Source: Planctomycetia bacterium
GTDB taxonomy: Bacteria > Planctomycetota > Planctomycetia > Pirellulales > UBA1268
Direction: 5' to 3'
DNA length: 32,907 nucleotides
Assembly: GCA_026401035.1 (NCBI GenBank)
Contig: JAPLNR010000031.1
Span: forward strand, 1 to 32,907
The notes under the pieces are model-generated. The model worked only from the letters and a program-made list of their open reading frames with translations. It had not been told where the DNA came from and searched no databases. Made by a program: the position numbers and the translations under genes. Of this stretch, positions 21,763 through 30,264 are shown piece by piece (the first letter of the stretch is position 1; every line of letters begins with the position of its first letter).

Positions 21763-22150
21763 CTTCAGGACCTCTTCGACTGGGGGAGGGGAAATAGGGA
21801 CGGGTGAACGGCTGCCGCCGGCAGGTACCATCAGAGCGGCCCCGGTCAGATAAGCAACTGGCGCGCCGGACAGCCGGGATTTGCCGAAGGTTCACGGAAT
21901 CCCCGGGAAAAACAACCTACTCCTCGGCTGCAGTTCGTCCCGGAACCGAAGCAGAATACTGCCAGATTGGCAGCGACGCGTGGTTCAGCTGCTCCAAGCC
22001 CCTCGCGGCGCAGCTGATCAGCCGCGGCCGAAGCCCGGGCCGAAACCGCCGCCGTCGCTGACCGATGGCAAACCGATTTGTAAACGGCTACGCTCAACAT
22101 CTTCCCGCGAGGGACGGTTTTGCACGCAGCCCGTTCGGAGAGAGTCTCGT
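21763..22150. other. Divergent intergenic region between groES and the STAS gene
   Basis: These 388 bp lie between two divergently transcribed units and should carry both promoters. I see no CIRCE inverted repeat and no clear sigma-70 boxes. The only recognisable signals are the ribosome binding sites beside each start codon. No credible gene is present. Confidence 0.55.
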
Positions 22151-22504
22151 ATGGCAGCTCATCGTCGGATCGACGTCTCAAAGGTCGGCGAAGTCACCGT
22201 CGTGAAGTTCGTCGACAAGAAAATCCTCGACGAGGCGAGCATTCAGGAACTGGGCGTCGAACTGTTCAGCCTTGTCGAGCACGACAACCGCAAGAGTGTT
22301 TTGCTCAACTTCTCGAACGTCGAATTTTTGTCGAGTGCCGCCCTCGGCAAACTGATCACCCTCGACCGGAAGGTGAAGGCCGCCAAGGGCCGGCTCAAGA
22401 TGAGCAATATCCGCCCCGAGATTTTCGAGGTCTTTCAGATCACGAAGCTGAATAAAGTCTTCGACATCCGCAAGGATGAGGTGGAAGCCATCTCGGCCTT
22501 CTAG
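22151..22504 (+). CDS. STAS-domain anti-anti-sigma factor
   Basis: The 117-residue product is a single STAS domain of SpoIIAA/RsbV type. The signature NVEFLSSAALGKLI (56-69) contains adjacent serines 61-62 at the position phosphorylated in this family. In known partner-switching systems the unphosphorylated protein sequesters an anti-sigma kinase and frees a sigma factor. The ATG at 22151 is preceded by GGAG with a 10-base spacer. The next gene, 61 bp downstream on the same strand, is an RsbW-like kinase, so the two probably form an antagonist/anti-sigma pair. No sigma factor or PP2C phosphatase is nearby, so the target is unknown. Confidence 0.93.
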   Translation: MAAHRRIDVSKVGEVTVVKFVDKKILDEASIQELGVELFSLVEHDNRKSVLLNFSNVEFLSSAALGKLITLDRKVKAAKGRLKMSNIRPEIFEVFQITKLNKVFDIRKDEVEAISAF

Positions 22505-22565
22505 AACGCCGTCTTTCCGGGATTCGGTGGCAGTCGGGTGCGCAAGGGCGGGGTATTCGGTCACG

Positions 22566-23015
22566 ATGGAACACCAGTCGCATTCCGACCAGATCCCCTC
22601 CGGCTGGAGCCGGGAGATCGACCTGCCCAGCGAGCGCGGTGCGAGCCGGCTCGTCACCGAGGATCTGCTCGAACAGCTCGGCAATCATGGCTGGTCGCCG
22701 TCCGACATCTTCAGCATCCACCTGGCCGCCGAAGAGGCGATCGTCAACGGAATCGTGCACGGCAATCAGCTTGACCCGGCCAAGAAGGTGCATGTGTCAT
22801 GCCTCGTTTCGCCGGAACTCGTGCGGATCGAGGTGACCGACGAGGGGGCAGGATTCGACCCGGCGACGGTCCCCGATTGCACCCTGGAAGAGCGGCTGGA
22901 CGTGCCCAGTGGCCGCGGCGTGATGCTGATGCGGTCGTTCATGACGCGGATCGAATACAACGCCAAGGGCAACAGCGTCGTCCTCGAGAAAAAGCGGGCC
23001 CCGGCCGAGGACTGA
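22566..23015 (+). CDS. Anti-sigma regulatory factor, RsbW/SpoIIAB-like serine kinase
   Basis: The 149-residue product has the GHKL ATP-binding fold typical of anti-sigma kinases. The N box is HLAAEEAIVNGIVHGN (52-67, with E56, E57 and N61), the G1 box DEGAGFDP (92-99) and the G2 box GRGVMLM (116-122). Such proteins bind a sigma factor and phosphorylate their STAS antagonist, here most likely the gene just upstream. The start at 22566 gives the normal family length; an in-frame extension to 22476 would overlap the STAS gene. The ribosome binding site is weak (a G-rich stretch about 10 bases upstream), which could mean translational coupling. Confidence 0.93.
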   Translation: MEHQSHSDQIPSGWSREIDLPSERGASRLVTEDLLEQLGNHGWSPSDIFSIHLAAEEAIVNGIVHGNQLDPAKKVHVSCLVSPELVRIEVTDEGAGFDPATVPDCTLEERLDVPSGRGVMLMRSFMTRIEYNAKGNSVVLEKKRAPAED

Positions 23016-23016
23016 A

Positions 23017-23042
23017 CGTATCGATTTCGCCCCTCCGATACG
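23017..23042. promoter_or_regulatory. Inverted repeat CGTATCG-N12-CGATACG between the anti-sigma gene and tRNA-Asn
   Basis: A perfect 7-bp inverted repeat starts two bases after the anti-sigma stop codon and ends 21 bp before the tRNA. It has no T-run, so it is a weak terminator candidate. A protein-binding palindrome in the tRNA promoter region is equally possible. Confidence 0.35.
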
Positions 23043-23063
23043 CTACTTTAGTGTCGTGTTCAT

Positions 23064-23135
23064 TCCCCGATAGCTCAATGGTAGAGCGGCCGGCTGTTAA
23101 CCGGTAGGTTGTAGGTTCGAGTCCTACTCGGGGAG
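23064..23135 (+). tRNA. tRNA-Asn (anticodon GTT)
   Basis: A complete cloverleaf can be drawn. The acceptor is TCCCCGA paired with TCGGGGA, the D stem GCTC/GAGC, and the anticodon stem GCCGG/CCGGT around loop CTGTTAA with GTT at 23096-23098. The T stem is GTAGG/CCTAC with loop TTCGAGT. The discriminator is G and the CCA end is not encoded. The 3' end of this gene recurs three times downstream (27679, 28859, 30336), which suggests it served as an integration target. Confidence 0.97.
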
Positions 23136-23283
23136 CTTTCTTCGCAGCGGCAGGCATGTGCCGGCACCTGCCAGCATCTTCGCCATCCCGCCTGATGGCA
23201 CCGTGCCGCAACGGCTGGCAACGGGCTTTCGAACCTCGGTTTAAATCCAGGAACTGCATCCTGGGCAACGCTGGCCGGTCAGC

Positions 23284-23842
<559 letters not shown>

Positions 23843-26800
23843 TCATGGCACGTAGGTGATCCCCGTCGCCGACACGAGATTCACGTTGCCGAGCGCGTTC
23901 TGGGCGATCAGGTTGCGAATCACCCGCGTGCGGTTGCACGGGCCTGCCGCCAACAGACCGTAGCCCACGCTCGTCACGATCGTGTTGGCGGCGCCGGCCG
24001 CGGTGCCCCCCACGAGCAGGTCGGTGGCGGCGTTGAGCAGCAGGCCGCTCGCGCCGCTGTCAATGATCGAGTTGGCCACGATCGACGTGCCACGGGAGTT
24101 GCCCGCCACGGCGATGCCGTTGAGGCCGTTGGAGACGATCGCATTCCCGGACCCCACCGCACCGATCGTAGTACCGGTGGCCCCGACGAGCGTGATGCCG
24201 TCGAGCAGGTTGTCCCGGATCTCGTTGCCAAGCACCTGGTTGCCGCTCGAGCCGGAGATCGTGATCCCCGCACCGTTGTTGGTGAGCACGCGGTTGGCCA
24301 TGAAGGGCTGCGCGCCACCGATGATCGTGTTCGCGGTGCCCGGGCCGACGAAGATTCCCCCGAGGCCGTTGGGGATCGGGTTCGGGGCCCCAAGGGCGGC
24401 CCCGATGACGGAGTTGAAGACCCGGTTATTTTGGGCCTTGCCCGTGATCTCCAGGCCGTAGCGGAGGTTGCCCGAGAGGTGCACCCTTGTCTCCACCGAG
24501 GGCTGGAACCCGCCGATCGCGTTGCCGTGGGCGTTGCCGTCGATGAGGATGCCGCTGCCGTAGTTGGGGATGGCCGCCGAGATCGAACTGTTGGTACCGA
24601 CGGAGGTGTCTTCGATCTGCACGCCTGTCGCCCGTCCGCCGATGTGGATCCCGTTGCCGAAGTTGCCGCCCACGAGGCAGGTGCGGAACACGTTGTTGCC
24701 GCCGGTGGCCGTGATCTCGATGCCATTGAGCCGGTTGGGGGCGGCGCCGCCGAAGGCGTAGAGGCCTGCAAAGTTGTTGAACGACGTGAAGCTGCCGACC
24801 GAATCACGGATTTCGATGCCGTGCCGATTGTTGCCCGAAATGCCGTTGCCCATCGGGATCGGACCGCCCACGAGCGTGCGCTGCGACGTGCCCGAGACCA
24901 GCAACCCGTTGCCGCCATTCGCCACGGTCGTGGCATTGTTGGCACCGAGCCCCATGAAGTTGGCCCACACGGTCGTGTCGTTGGAGTTGGTGATCCGCAG
25001 GCCGTTGCCGCTGTTGCCGGAGAGCACGTTGTAGAACACGAACGGATTCTGCTGGAACGTGGTGCCGATCAGGCTGTTGCCGCTGGCACCGACGATCGCC
25101 ACGCCGTCCTGCCCATTGCCGAGCGCCGCGGTCCCCGAGGGCGTCGTGCCCACGAAGTTGCCGCTGAGCGTGTTGCCCGTCGCGCCACCCGTGAGCAGGA
25201 TGCCATTGCCGCGGTTGCCCGAGACCAGATTGCCCTGCGGCGGACGGACGAAGACCGGCGTCGAGCCGTTGTACGACACGGGCGCGTTCCCGCCGGTCCC
25301 CTGGCCACCGATCATGTTGCCGCTTGCGCGGTTCGTGACGAGGATTCCGTTGCCGCGATTGGGCACGGCGGCCGTGCCGGCGAACGAGGTGCCGATGTTG
25401 TTCATCGTGACCCGGTTGGCGTTCGCTCCCACGATCGCCACGCCGTTGCCGACGTTGCCGGAGATCACGTTCGAGAGTTGGAAGCCGACGTTCACCTCGG
25501 CCTGGTAGCTGACCGGGCTGCCTTCGTTGTTGAGCACGATTCCGACCACGGCGTTGCCGTACACGGAGTTGGCGCTCGGCAGGCCGCTCACGCCCGTGAC
25601 CGACTCCGGCGGGTCGAGTTCTACCCAGGTCATGTCGCCGAACGAGCCATCGGTCTGACGCACGACGGTGGCCAGACCGCTGGATTCGATCGCCCCTGAC
25701 ACGAAGCCGGTGCCTGAGAGCGTGTACACACCCTTCTCGACGCTGCTGATGCCCATGAAGTGGGTGCCGGCGGTGACCTGGTCGGGGCTCTGGTAGCTGT
25801 AGGCCCGCCAGTTGGAGAAGGTGCGGGTTTGGCGGTCGTAGTCGATCAGCGAGGCCATGCCGATCGGCTGGAGGCGGTCGGCGGCATTGTTGACCGGCAG
25901 CTGCGAGAAGCCGCCGCAGATCGTGTAGCTCCCGTCGCCGTTGTCCCAGATGCCGTAGGCGGTGTTGGAGATCGTGCCCGGGAAGACGATGGGATGGAAC
26001 TCTTCCGAATCGAAGTCGTAGATGAAGGCTGTGGAGAAAGTTGAATTTCGAGCCGTTCCAGATCCTCTCGTACTTGGCCGGATTGAGCACGTCGGCGGCC
26101 ATCGTGGCGAGGTTGCCCCGGAAGGCGAAGCCGTAGCGGGTCGCGATTTGACCGGGGGGTACGGGGGAGTAATAGGTGCCCACGAGCCGCACCTCGCCGT
26201 TGCCCAGATAGTCGGGGCCGTAGACGCTCGTGGTCGTGCCGCTGCCGCCTGGATAGTTGATCGCGTAGGCCTCGCCGTCGCCCCCGTCGAGCGTGCCGAC
26301 GTAGAGCAGGCCGCCCCCCGACGCGGTCGTGCCCGTGATCAGGTAGTCACCGTTCTCGAGCCCGCGGATGCCCATCCACTCGTCGACCGGGAGGGACGTG
26401 TCGGTGGTGATCTCGGACGTGTTGAAGTAGTCGATCGACGTCACCGGATCGGCGTGGCCGACCAGGTTGTCCGTGGCCCCGGCCTCGAGCCGCACGCCGT
26501 CGCCGCCGTTCGGCAGCGCCGCTCCGCCCGTGCTCGTGGTGCCGATCAGGTTCCAGGCTACGACGTTGTCGTCGCCCAAGATCCGGACACCCGCCCCGCC
26601 GTTGCCGCTGATCAGGTTGCCGCCCCCGTCGGCCGATGTGCCGATCTGATTGGCCGAGCCACGGGCCGTGACGAGCACGCCGGCCCCGGTGTTCGGGGCG
26701 GCCGTGGTGCCATTGGCCAGGACGCCGATGGAGTTGCCAGCGAGCGTGATGCCCGACGCGTCGAGCGTCACGCCAGCACCGGCCGCCCGCACGACCGCGA

Positions 26801-27197
26801 GGGACGAAAGCACCGAGTTGTCACTCCCGGGCAGGAAACGAAGCCCAGGCCGGCCGGCGGCGTTGAGCGTCACGACCGGCGCGGTCACGAAGCCCGGAGC
26901 GGAACGGCCGTCGATCGTCACCGGACCGGTGATGCCGGGCAGCGCCGACCGCAGGGAGATCGTGCCCGCCACGCTGAAGTCGATCTCATCCGCGCCGGGT
27001 GCCGCATTGGCCTGCAAGATGGCGGACCGCAGCGATCCTGCGCCCGCATCGGCGAGGCTGGTGACTGAGAACGTCGCAAGCAGCGCCCGTGGCTCGAGCG
27101 GCTCAAATCCCGGCCCCACGCCAGGACGGCGCCCCCGTCGCCGAGTGGAGGCACCTGAACGACGGTCATTTCGCGAGCTGAGGAGACGAGGCGCCAT
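23843..27197 (-). CDS. Parallel beta-helix repeat surface protein with LEPR-XLL leader, broken by one frameshift
   Basis: If one base is removed, the gene encodes about 1117 residues. The N-terminus is basic, then LEPRALLATFS (34-44) and SVTSLADAGAGSLRSAI, followed by beta-helix coils with NLISGNGGAGV, GTAALGNGQDGV and GNLVSGNRGNGI, the NosD/pectate-lyase type of right-handed solenoid. Residues about 250-525 are not solenoid-like and look like an inserted domain (WMGIRGLENGDYLITGT and similar). The reading frame changes inside an AAA run at 26037-26039 (plus strand): upstream reads ...WNGSKFNF in one frame and downstream continues ..STAFIYDFDSEEFHP in the next. The ATG at 27197 has AGGAA eight bases upstream; the longer GTG start at 27275 seems less likely. 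The product is probably an exported envelope or matrix protein. Whether the frameshift is real or a sequencing error cannot be told here. Confidence 0.85.
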
Positions 27198-27609
27198 GGA
27201 TGCATTCCTGACGGGATGTGAGCGAAAAAACGGTCCCCATTGGCCAGCGGGACACTTTTCCCATGGATGTAACACCGATCCCGAGGCTTTGCAAAGATTC
27301 GGCTCGCCCCGTCGGACAGGGGGCCATGGCTCGCGTCCGACATGAGTTACAAGCTGTGGATGTCGATCACGGGCAGCTCGTCTATCCGACGCTTAAAAGA
27401 CGTCGCGGTCGTCATTTGCGTGGACGAGTTAGCCCCAGTCGGTCGGCGGGCGGGGCGAGCATCAGATCCCGAAAACGCATCGTCCTCGGCTCATCGGGCG
27501 GGGGTTTCTCTTGGGAAGCCAGTGCTGGACGGGAACCCATGACGCAAGCGGTCTGGAGCCCCAGCGCGCTCCCTGCCGGGTGGTGCCATTCCCTGCGCAC
27601 TTCGGGCCT

Positions 27610-27626
27610 ACGTCGCTTTTTACGTC
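27610..27626 (+). repeat. 17-bp direct repeat, copy 2 (ACGTCGCTTTTTACGTC)
   Basis: Identical to 23765-23781. It lies 52 bp before the second tRNA-Asn fragment, so it may mark the edge of module 1. Confidence 0.7.
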
Positions 27627-27678
27627 ACTTCCGAGCCGGCTTTGCGGTATTCCTCGAGAAAACCACAATTCGAACTGT

Positions 27679-27696
27679 TCCTACTCGGGGAGCTTT
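27679..27696 (+). repeat. tRNA-Asn 3'-end fragment, copy 2 (att-like)
   Basis: TCCTACTCGGGGAGCTTT is identical to tRNA positions 23121-23138 apart from the context base at the left edge, and covers half of the T arm, the acceptor strand and three flanking bases. A TTCGA reminiscent of the T loop precedes it. After it comes TTCCGCA, close to the CTTCGCA after the real tRNA. It is too short to be a tRNA. Confidence 0.75.
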
Positions 27697-27950
27697 TTCC
27701 GCAAGATGCTGCACGGGCTCGTATCGAACCGCACCGAGCAGCGTCCCCCAAGCGCTATCGGAAGCGTCATCCGGAAAAAAAGTCTCGACCGGTGCAAGGT
27801 TTAGCTGGGCCGCGTTGCACCGAAAGGATGCAGGCTCTTCTGCCTCTTTGACCGTTCGCAGAGTGGCGGGCTGCCTCGTCCGGTGGATTCGTTCAGCAGG
27901 CGACCAGCGGGAATGCCGCTGTAGGATCTGAGTCGAGCGAGGGCATGCAG

Positions 27951-28220
27951 TCACCGCTGACCGAAACGCCCCTCCAGGATTCCCGCAAACGAAAGGTCTT
28001 CGTCGAGCGTCGGCCAGTGCAGCCCGAATGGAGAGATTTCGATAAGGCCTACATCTTTCTCGGCAGCGGATTCCAGCCGCGGGTTGCCCTTGGTGGGAAA
28101 ACTCACCTCATGGCCGCTGGCGAACCTGATAAAGATCATTCCTCGCTCATGCCATGCCTTCAGGGCACGATCAGCCAAGGTGCTCGGCCCATTTTTGTTT
28201 GATGAGTTCGAGGTGGTCAT
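27951..28220 (-). CDS. DUF2442-like protein in the hicBA operon
   Basis: The 89-residue product has KAWHERGMIFIRFASGHEVSFPTKGNPRLESA, then GLHWPTLDEDLSFAGILEGRFG, the LDEDLS-x-x-G-hh-x-GRF ending typical of DUF2442. It starts 15 bp after hicA on the same strand, so it is probably co-transcribed as the third gene. No good Shine-Dalgarno is seen. It is a divergent relative of the DUF2442 gene at 23284. Its role is unknown; an accessory antitoxin is a guess. Confidence 0.8.
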   Translation of the reverse strand: MTTSNSSNKNGPSTLADRALKAWHERGMIFIRFASGHEVSFPTKGNPRLESAAEKDVGLIEISPFGLHWPTLDEDLSFAGILEGRFGQR

Positions 28221-28235
28221 CGATGAGGCACCGCG

Positions 28236-28463
28236 TCACGCATCCACGATTTCTTCGGCAGTCACTCGGATATCTCGAGCAATCTGCCGGAGCAGGATCG
28301 GGGAGATGTCTCGCCCCTTGTGAAAAGGGACCGTGGTGCAGCGGCCGTCTGCGTGACGAAACTGCTTGTGCGACCCCTTCTGCCTAACCTCCTCAAAGCC
28401 GAGTGCCATGAGCTTGGCCACAACTTCAGTCGGCTTGAGAATCGGGAGCTTCCGTTTTGCCAC
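28236..28463 (-). CDS. hicA: HicA mRNA interferase toxin
   Basis: The 75-residue product has the double-stranded-RNA-binding-like fold of HicA: LKPTEVVAKLMALGFEEVRQ, then GSHKQFRH with the catalytic His32, then TTVPFHKGRDISPILLRQI. HicA toxins cleave mRNA and are inhibited by HicB. The start is a GTG three bases after the hicB stop, so translation is probably coupled. The gene order hicB-hicA is the less common arrangement. Confidence 0.93.
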   Translation of the reverse strand: MAKRKLPILKPTEVVAKLMALGFEEVRQKGSHKQFRHADGRCTTVPFHKGRDISPILLRQIARDIRVTAEEIVDA

Positions 28464-28466
28464 CGC

Positions 28467-28676
28467 TCAGCCCACCTGAACTGTCTGCGTTCCGATGAAC
28501 TCTGATTCCATGGCGGGCTCCCCATCCTGCAACAGCATTTCGATGACTTCGGCGAGGTTCGCATTGAGTTCGTCGATCGTCTCTCCCTGCGAATGCGCCC
28601 CCGGCAATCCAGGAACATAACCGACGTAGAGACCCGTATCGGGACACCGCTCAATGATGGCCGTATATGATCGCAT
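28467..28676 (-). CDS. hicB: HicB-type antitoxin, short form
   Basis: The 69-residue product begins YTAIIERCPDTGLYVGYVPGLPGAHSQGETIDELNANLAEVIEMLL, the partial RNase H-like fold of HicB. It lacks a C-terminal HTH or RHH DNA-binding domain, so autoregulation of the operon would need another factor. The ATG at 28676 has AGGA about 10 bases upstream. It is the first gene of hicB-hicA-DUF2442. Confidence 0.92.
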   Translation of the reverse strand: MRSYTAIIERCPDTGLYVGYVPGLPGAHSQGETIDELNANLAEVIEMLLQDGEPAMESEFIGTQTVQVG

Positions 28677-28787
28677 GCTCGCTTGATCCTGCCCTTTCGT
28701 CTCCTACGACCTCATCATACACCAGGCCACGAGTCCCAGCCCTCTGGACCGTCGTGCGGCTTCTTGCGGCATCCTGCGAACGTGCGC

Positions 28788-28874
28788 CTGCGTCGGATTC
28801 TGCGTCGCCTTCCTCCGAGACCCATCGTTTTCCAGCGGGAAAACGCAATCGTGCGTGATCCTACTCGGGGAGCT
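28788..28874 (+). repeat. 87-bp repeat, copy A, ending in a tRNA-Asn 3' fragment
   Basis: Positions 28788-28874 match 30265-30351 with a single difference (C at 28850, T at 30327). The unit contains a hairpin CGTTTTCC-AGCG-GGAAAACG at 28826-28845 and ends in the tRNA-derived core, which here extends as TCCTACTCGGGGAGCTTT at 28859-28876. It lies 112 bp upstream of hicB. The interval between hicB and phd otherwise shows no gene. Confidence 0.85.
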
Positions 28875-28938
28875 TTTTGCGAACCGGTGAGTCCAGAAGG
28901 GACGGGTGGTTGGTAGAATCGTGGCAGGAGACTTTGCC

Positions 28939-29175
28939 ATGACCACCGTGACGCTCAAAGAAGCCCAGTCTGGCTTGGCCGACATCATCCATCGCCTCAC
29001 GCCTGGGGATGAGGTCGTGATCACAGAGAACGACCAGCCCGTAGCTCGGCTCGTTCCGACACCACCGATTCCCAAGAAGGCTCACCGCCAACTGGGAACC
29101 ATGAAGGGAACCGTCCTGTACATGGCTCCCGACTTTGATGCTCCGCTGGAGGACTTCACGGAGTACATGGAATGA
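28939..29175 (+). CDS. Phd/YefM-family antitoxin
   Basis: The 78-residue product starts MTTVTLKEAQSGLADIIHRLTPGDEVVITENDQPVARLVP, the Phd/YefM DNA-binding fold, followed by a C-terminal segment with DFDAPLEDFTEYME that would contact the toxin. AGGAG lies eight bases before the ATG at 28939. Its TGA overlaps the start of the PIN toxin gene by four bases. Antitoxins of this family bind and silence their own promoter; an operator was not identified. Confidence 0.93.
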   Translation: MTTVTLKEAQSGLADIIHRLTPGDEVVITENDQPVARLVPTPPIPKKAHRQLGTMKGTVLYMAPDFDAPLEDFTEYME

Positions 29176-29867
29176 GGCATCTTCTGGATGCCCACACCTT
29201 GATCTGGGCGTTGGACGACCCGAGTAGGCTCGGTGCCAGTGCCAGAGCCGTCCTTGAAAACCCCGCCATTGAACTGACGGTAAGCGTCGGGACGATCTGG
29301 GAACTCTCCATCAAGACAAGCCTCAAGAAACTTTCGCTGTCTCTGCCGTATCGCCAATGGGTGGAGCGGGCGTTGGCTGACCTCGGCATCACAGTGGCCC
29401 CAATCACGTTGGAGTTCACCGAACGGCAGACTGCTTTGCCATTCCACCACAGAGATCCTTTTGACAGGCTCCTCGTGGCTCAATGCCTGGTTGAGACCAT
29501 TCCAATCGTGAGTGCTGATGCGATGTTTGATCAGTACGGGGTCACCCGCCTCTGGAACTGACCTCGTTGCTCCCCCCAACGTGTCGCCGTAGTCGGCGGT
29601 CTCGCGAAGATCCAACAAGAAGTCGTAATCTCGACCGAGATCCGCAGGGATCGCACCGGACTGGATAAGATCCCGATGCAGGGCCGCCCGCACCGCCGTG
29701 TGCTTCGTGAATTCCATGCCGCGCCCCGCGAGCACCGCGGTTACCCCATGAAAGGCGGCATAGTACGCCCTCGATGCCGCTGAGTCCGGGTCGGTGTCGA
29801 GGGTTGCCTCAGCCGCAGCAAGCGAACGCTTCGACTTCGCCCATTGACTGCGGATGAACTCGTTCAT
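29082..29867 (-). CDS. HEPN-domain protein, C-terminus lost and frame running antisense through vapC
   Basis: The first 98 or so residues are a HEPN domain: SRAYYAAFHGVTAVL carries R33 and H40 (R-x6-H, the RNase motif of this superfamily), then ALHRDLIQSG, DLGRDYDFLLDLRETADYGD. The last helix usual for the family (about 125-135 aa) is missing. At about residue 100 the frame enters the convergent vapC gene and continues antisense to 29082, giving a 261-residue reading frame whose last 160 residues are not HEPN. It overlaps the MNT gene by four bases. The likely history is truncation by insertion of phd-vapC or a deletion; the gene may be non-functional. Confidence 0.75.
   Translation of the reverse strand: MNEFIRSQWAKSKRSLAAAEATLDTDPDSAASRAYYAAFHGVTAVLAGRGMEFTKHTAVRAALHRDLIQSGAIPADLGRDYDFLLDLRETADYGDTLGGATRSVPEAGDPVLIKHRISTHDWNGLNQALSHEEPVKRISVVEWQSSLPFGELQRDWGHCDAEVSQRPLHPLAIRQRQRKFLEACLDGEFPDRPDAYRQFNGGVFKDGSGTGTEPTRVVQRPDQGVGIQKMPHSMYSVKSSSGASKSGAMYRTVPFMVPSWR
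29172..29561 (+). CDS. vapC: VapC-type PIN-domain toxin
   Basis: The 129-residue product is a PIN-domain ribonuclease. Acidic residues expected at the active site are visible: D6 (LLDAHTLIWAL), E44 (TIWELSIK), D98 in HHRDPFDRLLVAQ, and D116 (SADAMF). VapC toxins cut tRNA or rRNA and are held inactive by the upstream antitoxin. The ATG overlaps the antitoxin stop by four bases. It is convergent with the HEPN gene, whose frame runs through this gene on the other strand. Confidence 0.94.
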   Translation: MRHLLDAHTLIWALDDPSRLGASARAVLENPAIELTVSVGTIWELSIKTSLKKLSLSLPYRQWVERALADLGITVAPITLEFTERQTALPFHHRDPFDRLLVAQCLVETIPIVSADAMFDQYGVTRLWN

Positions 29868-30181
29868 GCCGCCACGCCCGAGCGGCGCACCTCGCGGAGC
29901 AATGGGCTATCGCCCCACTCATACTCCTCGCGTGCCAGCGGCTTCACGCTCACGCGGCGACCGAGCCTCAGGGCGACCGGATACACCGCCGCCAGTCCCC
30001 GCTCTAGTTCTTCGCCGTAGTCACCGGTCAGAGTCTCGAGAACGACCAGGACATCGATGTCGCTATCCGGTCTTGCATCCCCGCGGGCTTCGGAGCCGAA
30101 TAGGACAACAGCGTGCAGGCGTTCGCCGTAGGCTGCCGACAGCCGTTCCTTGAGTTCATCGAGCACACGGGACTCGATCAC
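29864..30181 (-). CDS. Minimal nucleotidyltransferase (MNT-type antitoxin)
   Basis: The 105-residue product has the polymerase-beta nucleotidyltransferase signature GS-x10-DxD: FGSEARGDARPDSDIDV with G29-S30 and D41, D43. In characterised MNT-HEPN pairs the transferase modifies and neutralises the HEPN ribonuclease. Its TGA overlaps the HEPN start codon by four bases, the usual two-gene arrangement. The downstream HEPN partner is truncated here. Confidence 0.93.
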   Translation of the reverse strand: MIESRVLDELKERLSAAYGERLHAVVLFGSEARGDARPDSDIDVLVVLETLTGDYGEELERGLAAVYPVALRLGRRVSVKPLAREEYEWGDSPLLREVRRSGVAA

Positions 30182-30264
30182 GGGATTTTCCTTGGACAGC
30201 AGTTGAGAGTTTCATTCTACCGCCACAAGCCTGCGGCCCCATGCGGCTCCCTGCGAAGTCCCGA

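Larger units (their letters stand above)
27198..27950. other. 750-bp gap: upstream of the beta-helix gene, repeat copies, no clear gene
   Basis: Several overlapping open frames exist but none has a recognisable domain or supported start. One on the minus strand begins at the DUF2442 stop (27954-27625, 109 codons, ATGA overlap) and runs through the tRNA-derived repeat; I do not regard it as reliable. The gap contains the second 17-bp repeat (27610-27626) and the second tRNA-Asn 3' fragment (27679-27696). Confidence 0.5.

Noticed and set aside
21763..22150. CIRCE heat-shock operator before groES
   Set aside because: No TTAGCACTC or GAGTGCTAA half-site could be found in the interval.
24431..25699. 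Plus-strand frame of 422 codons opposite the beta-helix gene
   Set aside because: It is Ala/Val/Arg-rich antisense of the repeat coding strand, with no domain or start signal.
27660..27700. A second tRNA gene at the tRNA-like 27679 fragment
   Set aside because: Only half a T arm and the 3' acceptor strand exist; no D arm, anticodon arm or 5' acceptor strand precedes it.
27218..27931. Plus-strand frame of 237 codons over the gap right of the beta-helix gene
   Set aside because: It crosses the 17-bp repeat and the tRNA fragment, has no ribosome binding site and no recognisable domain.
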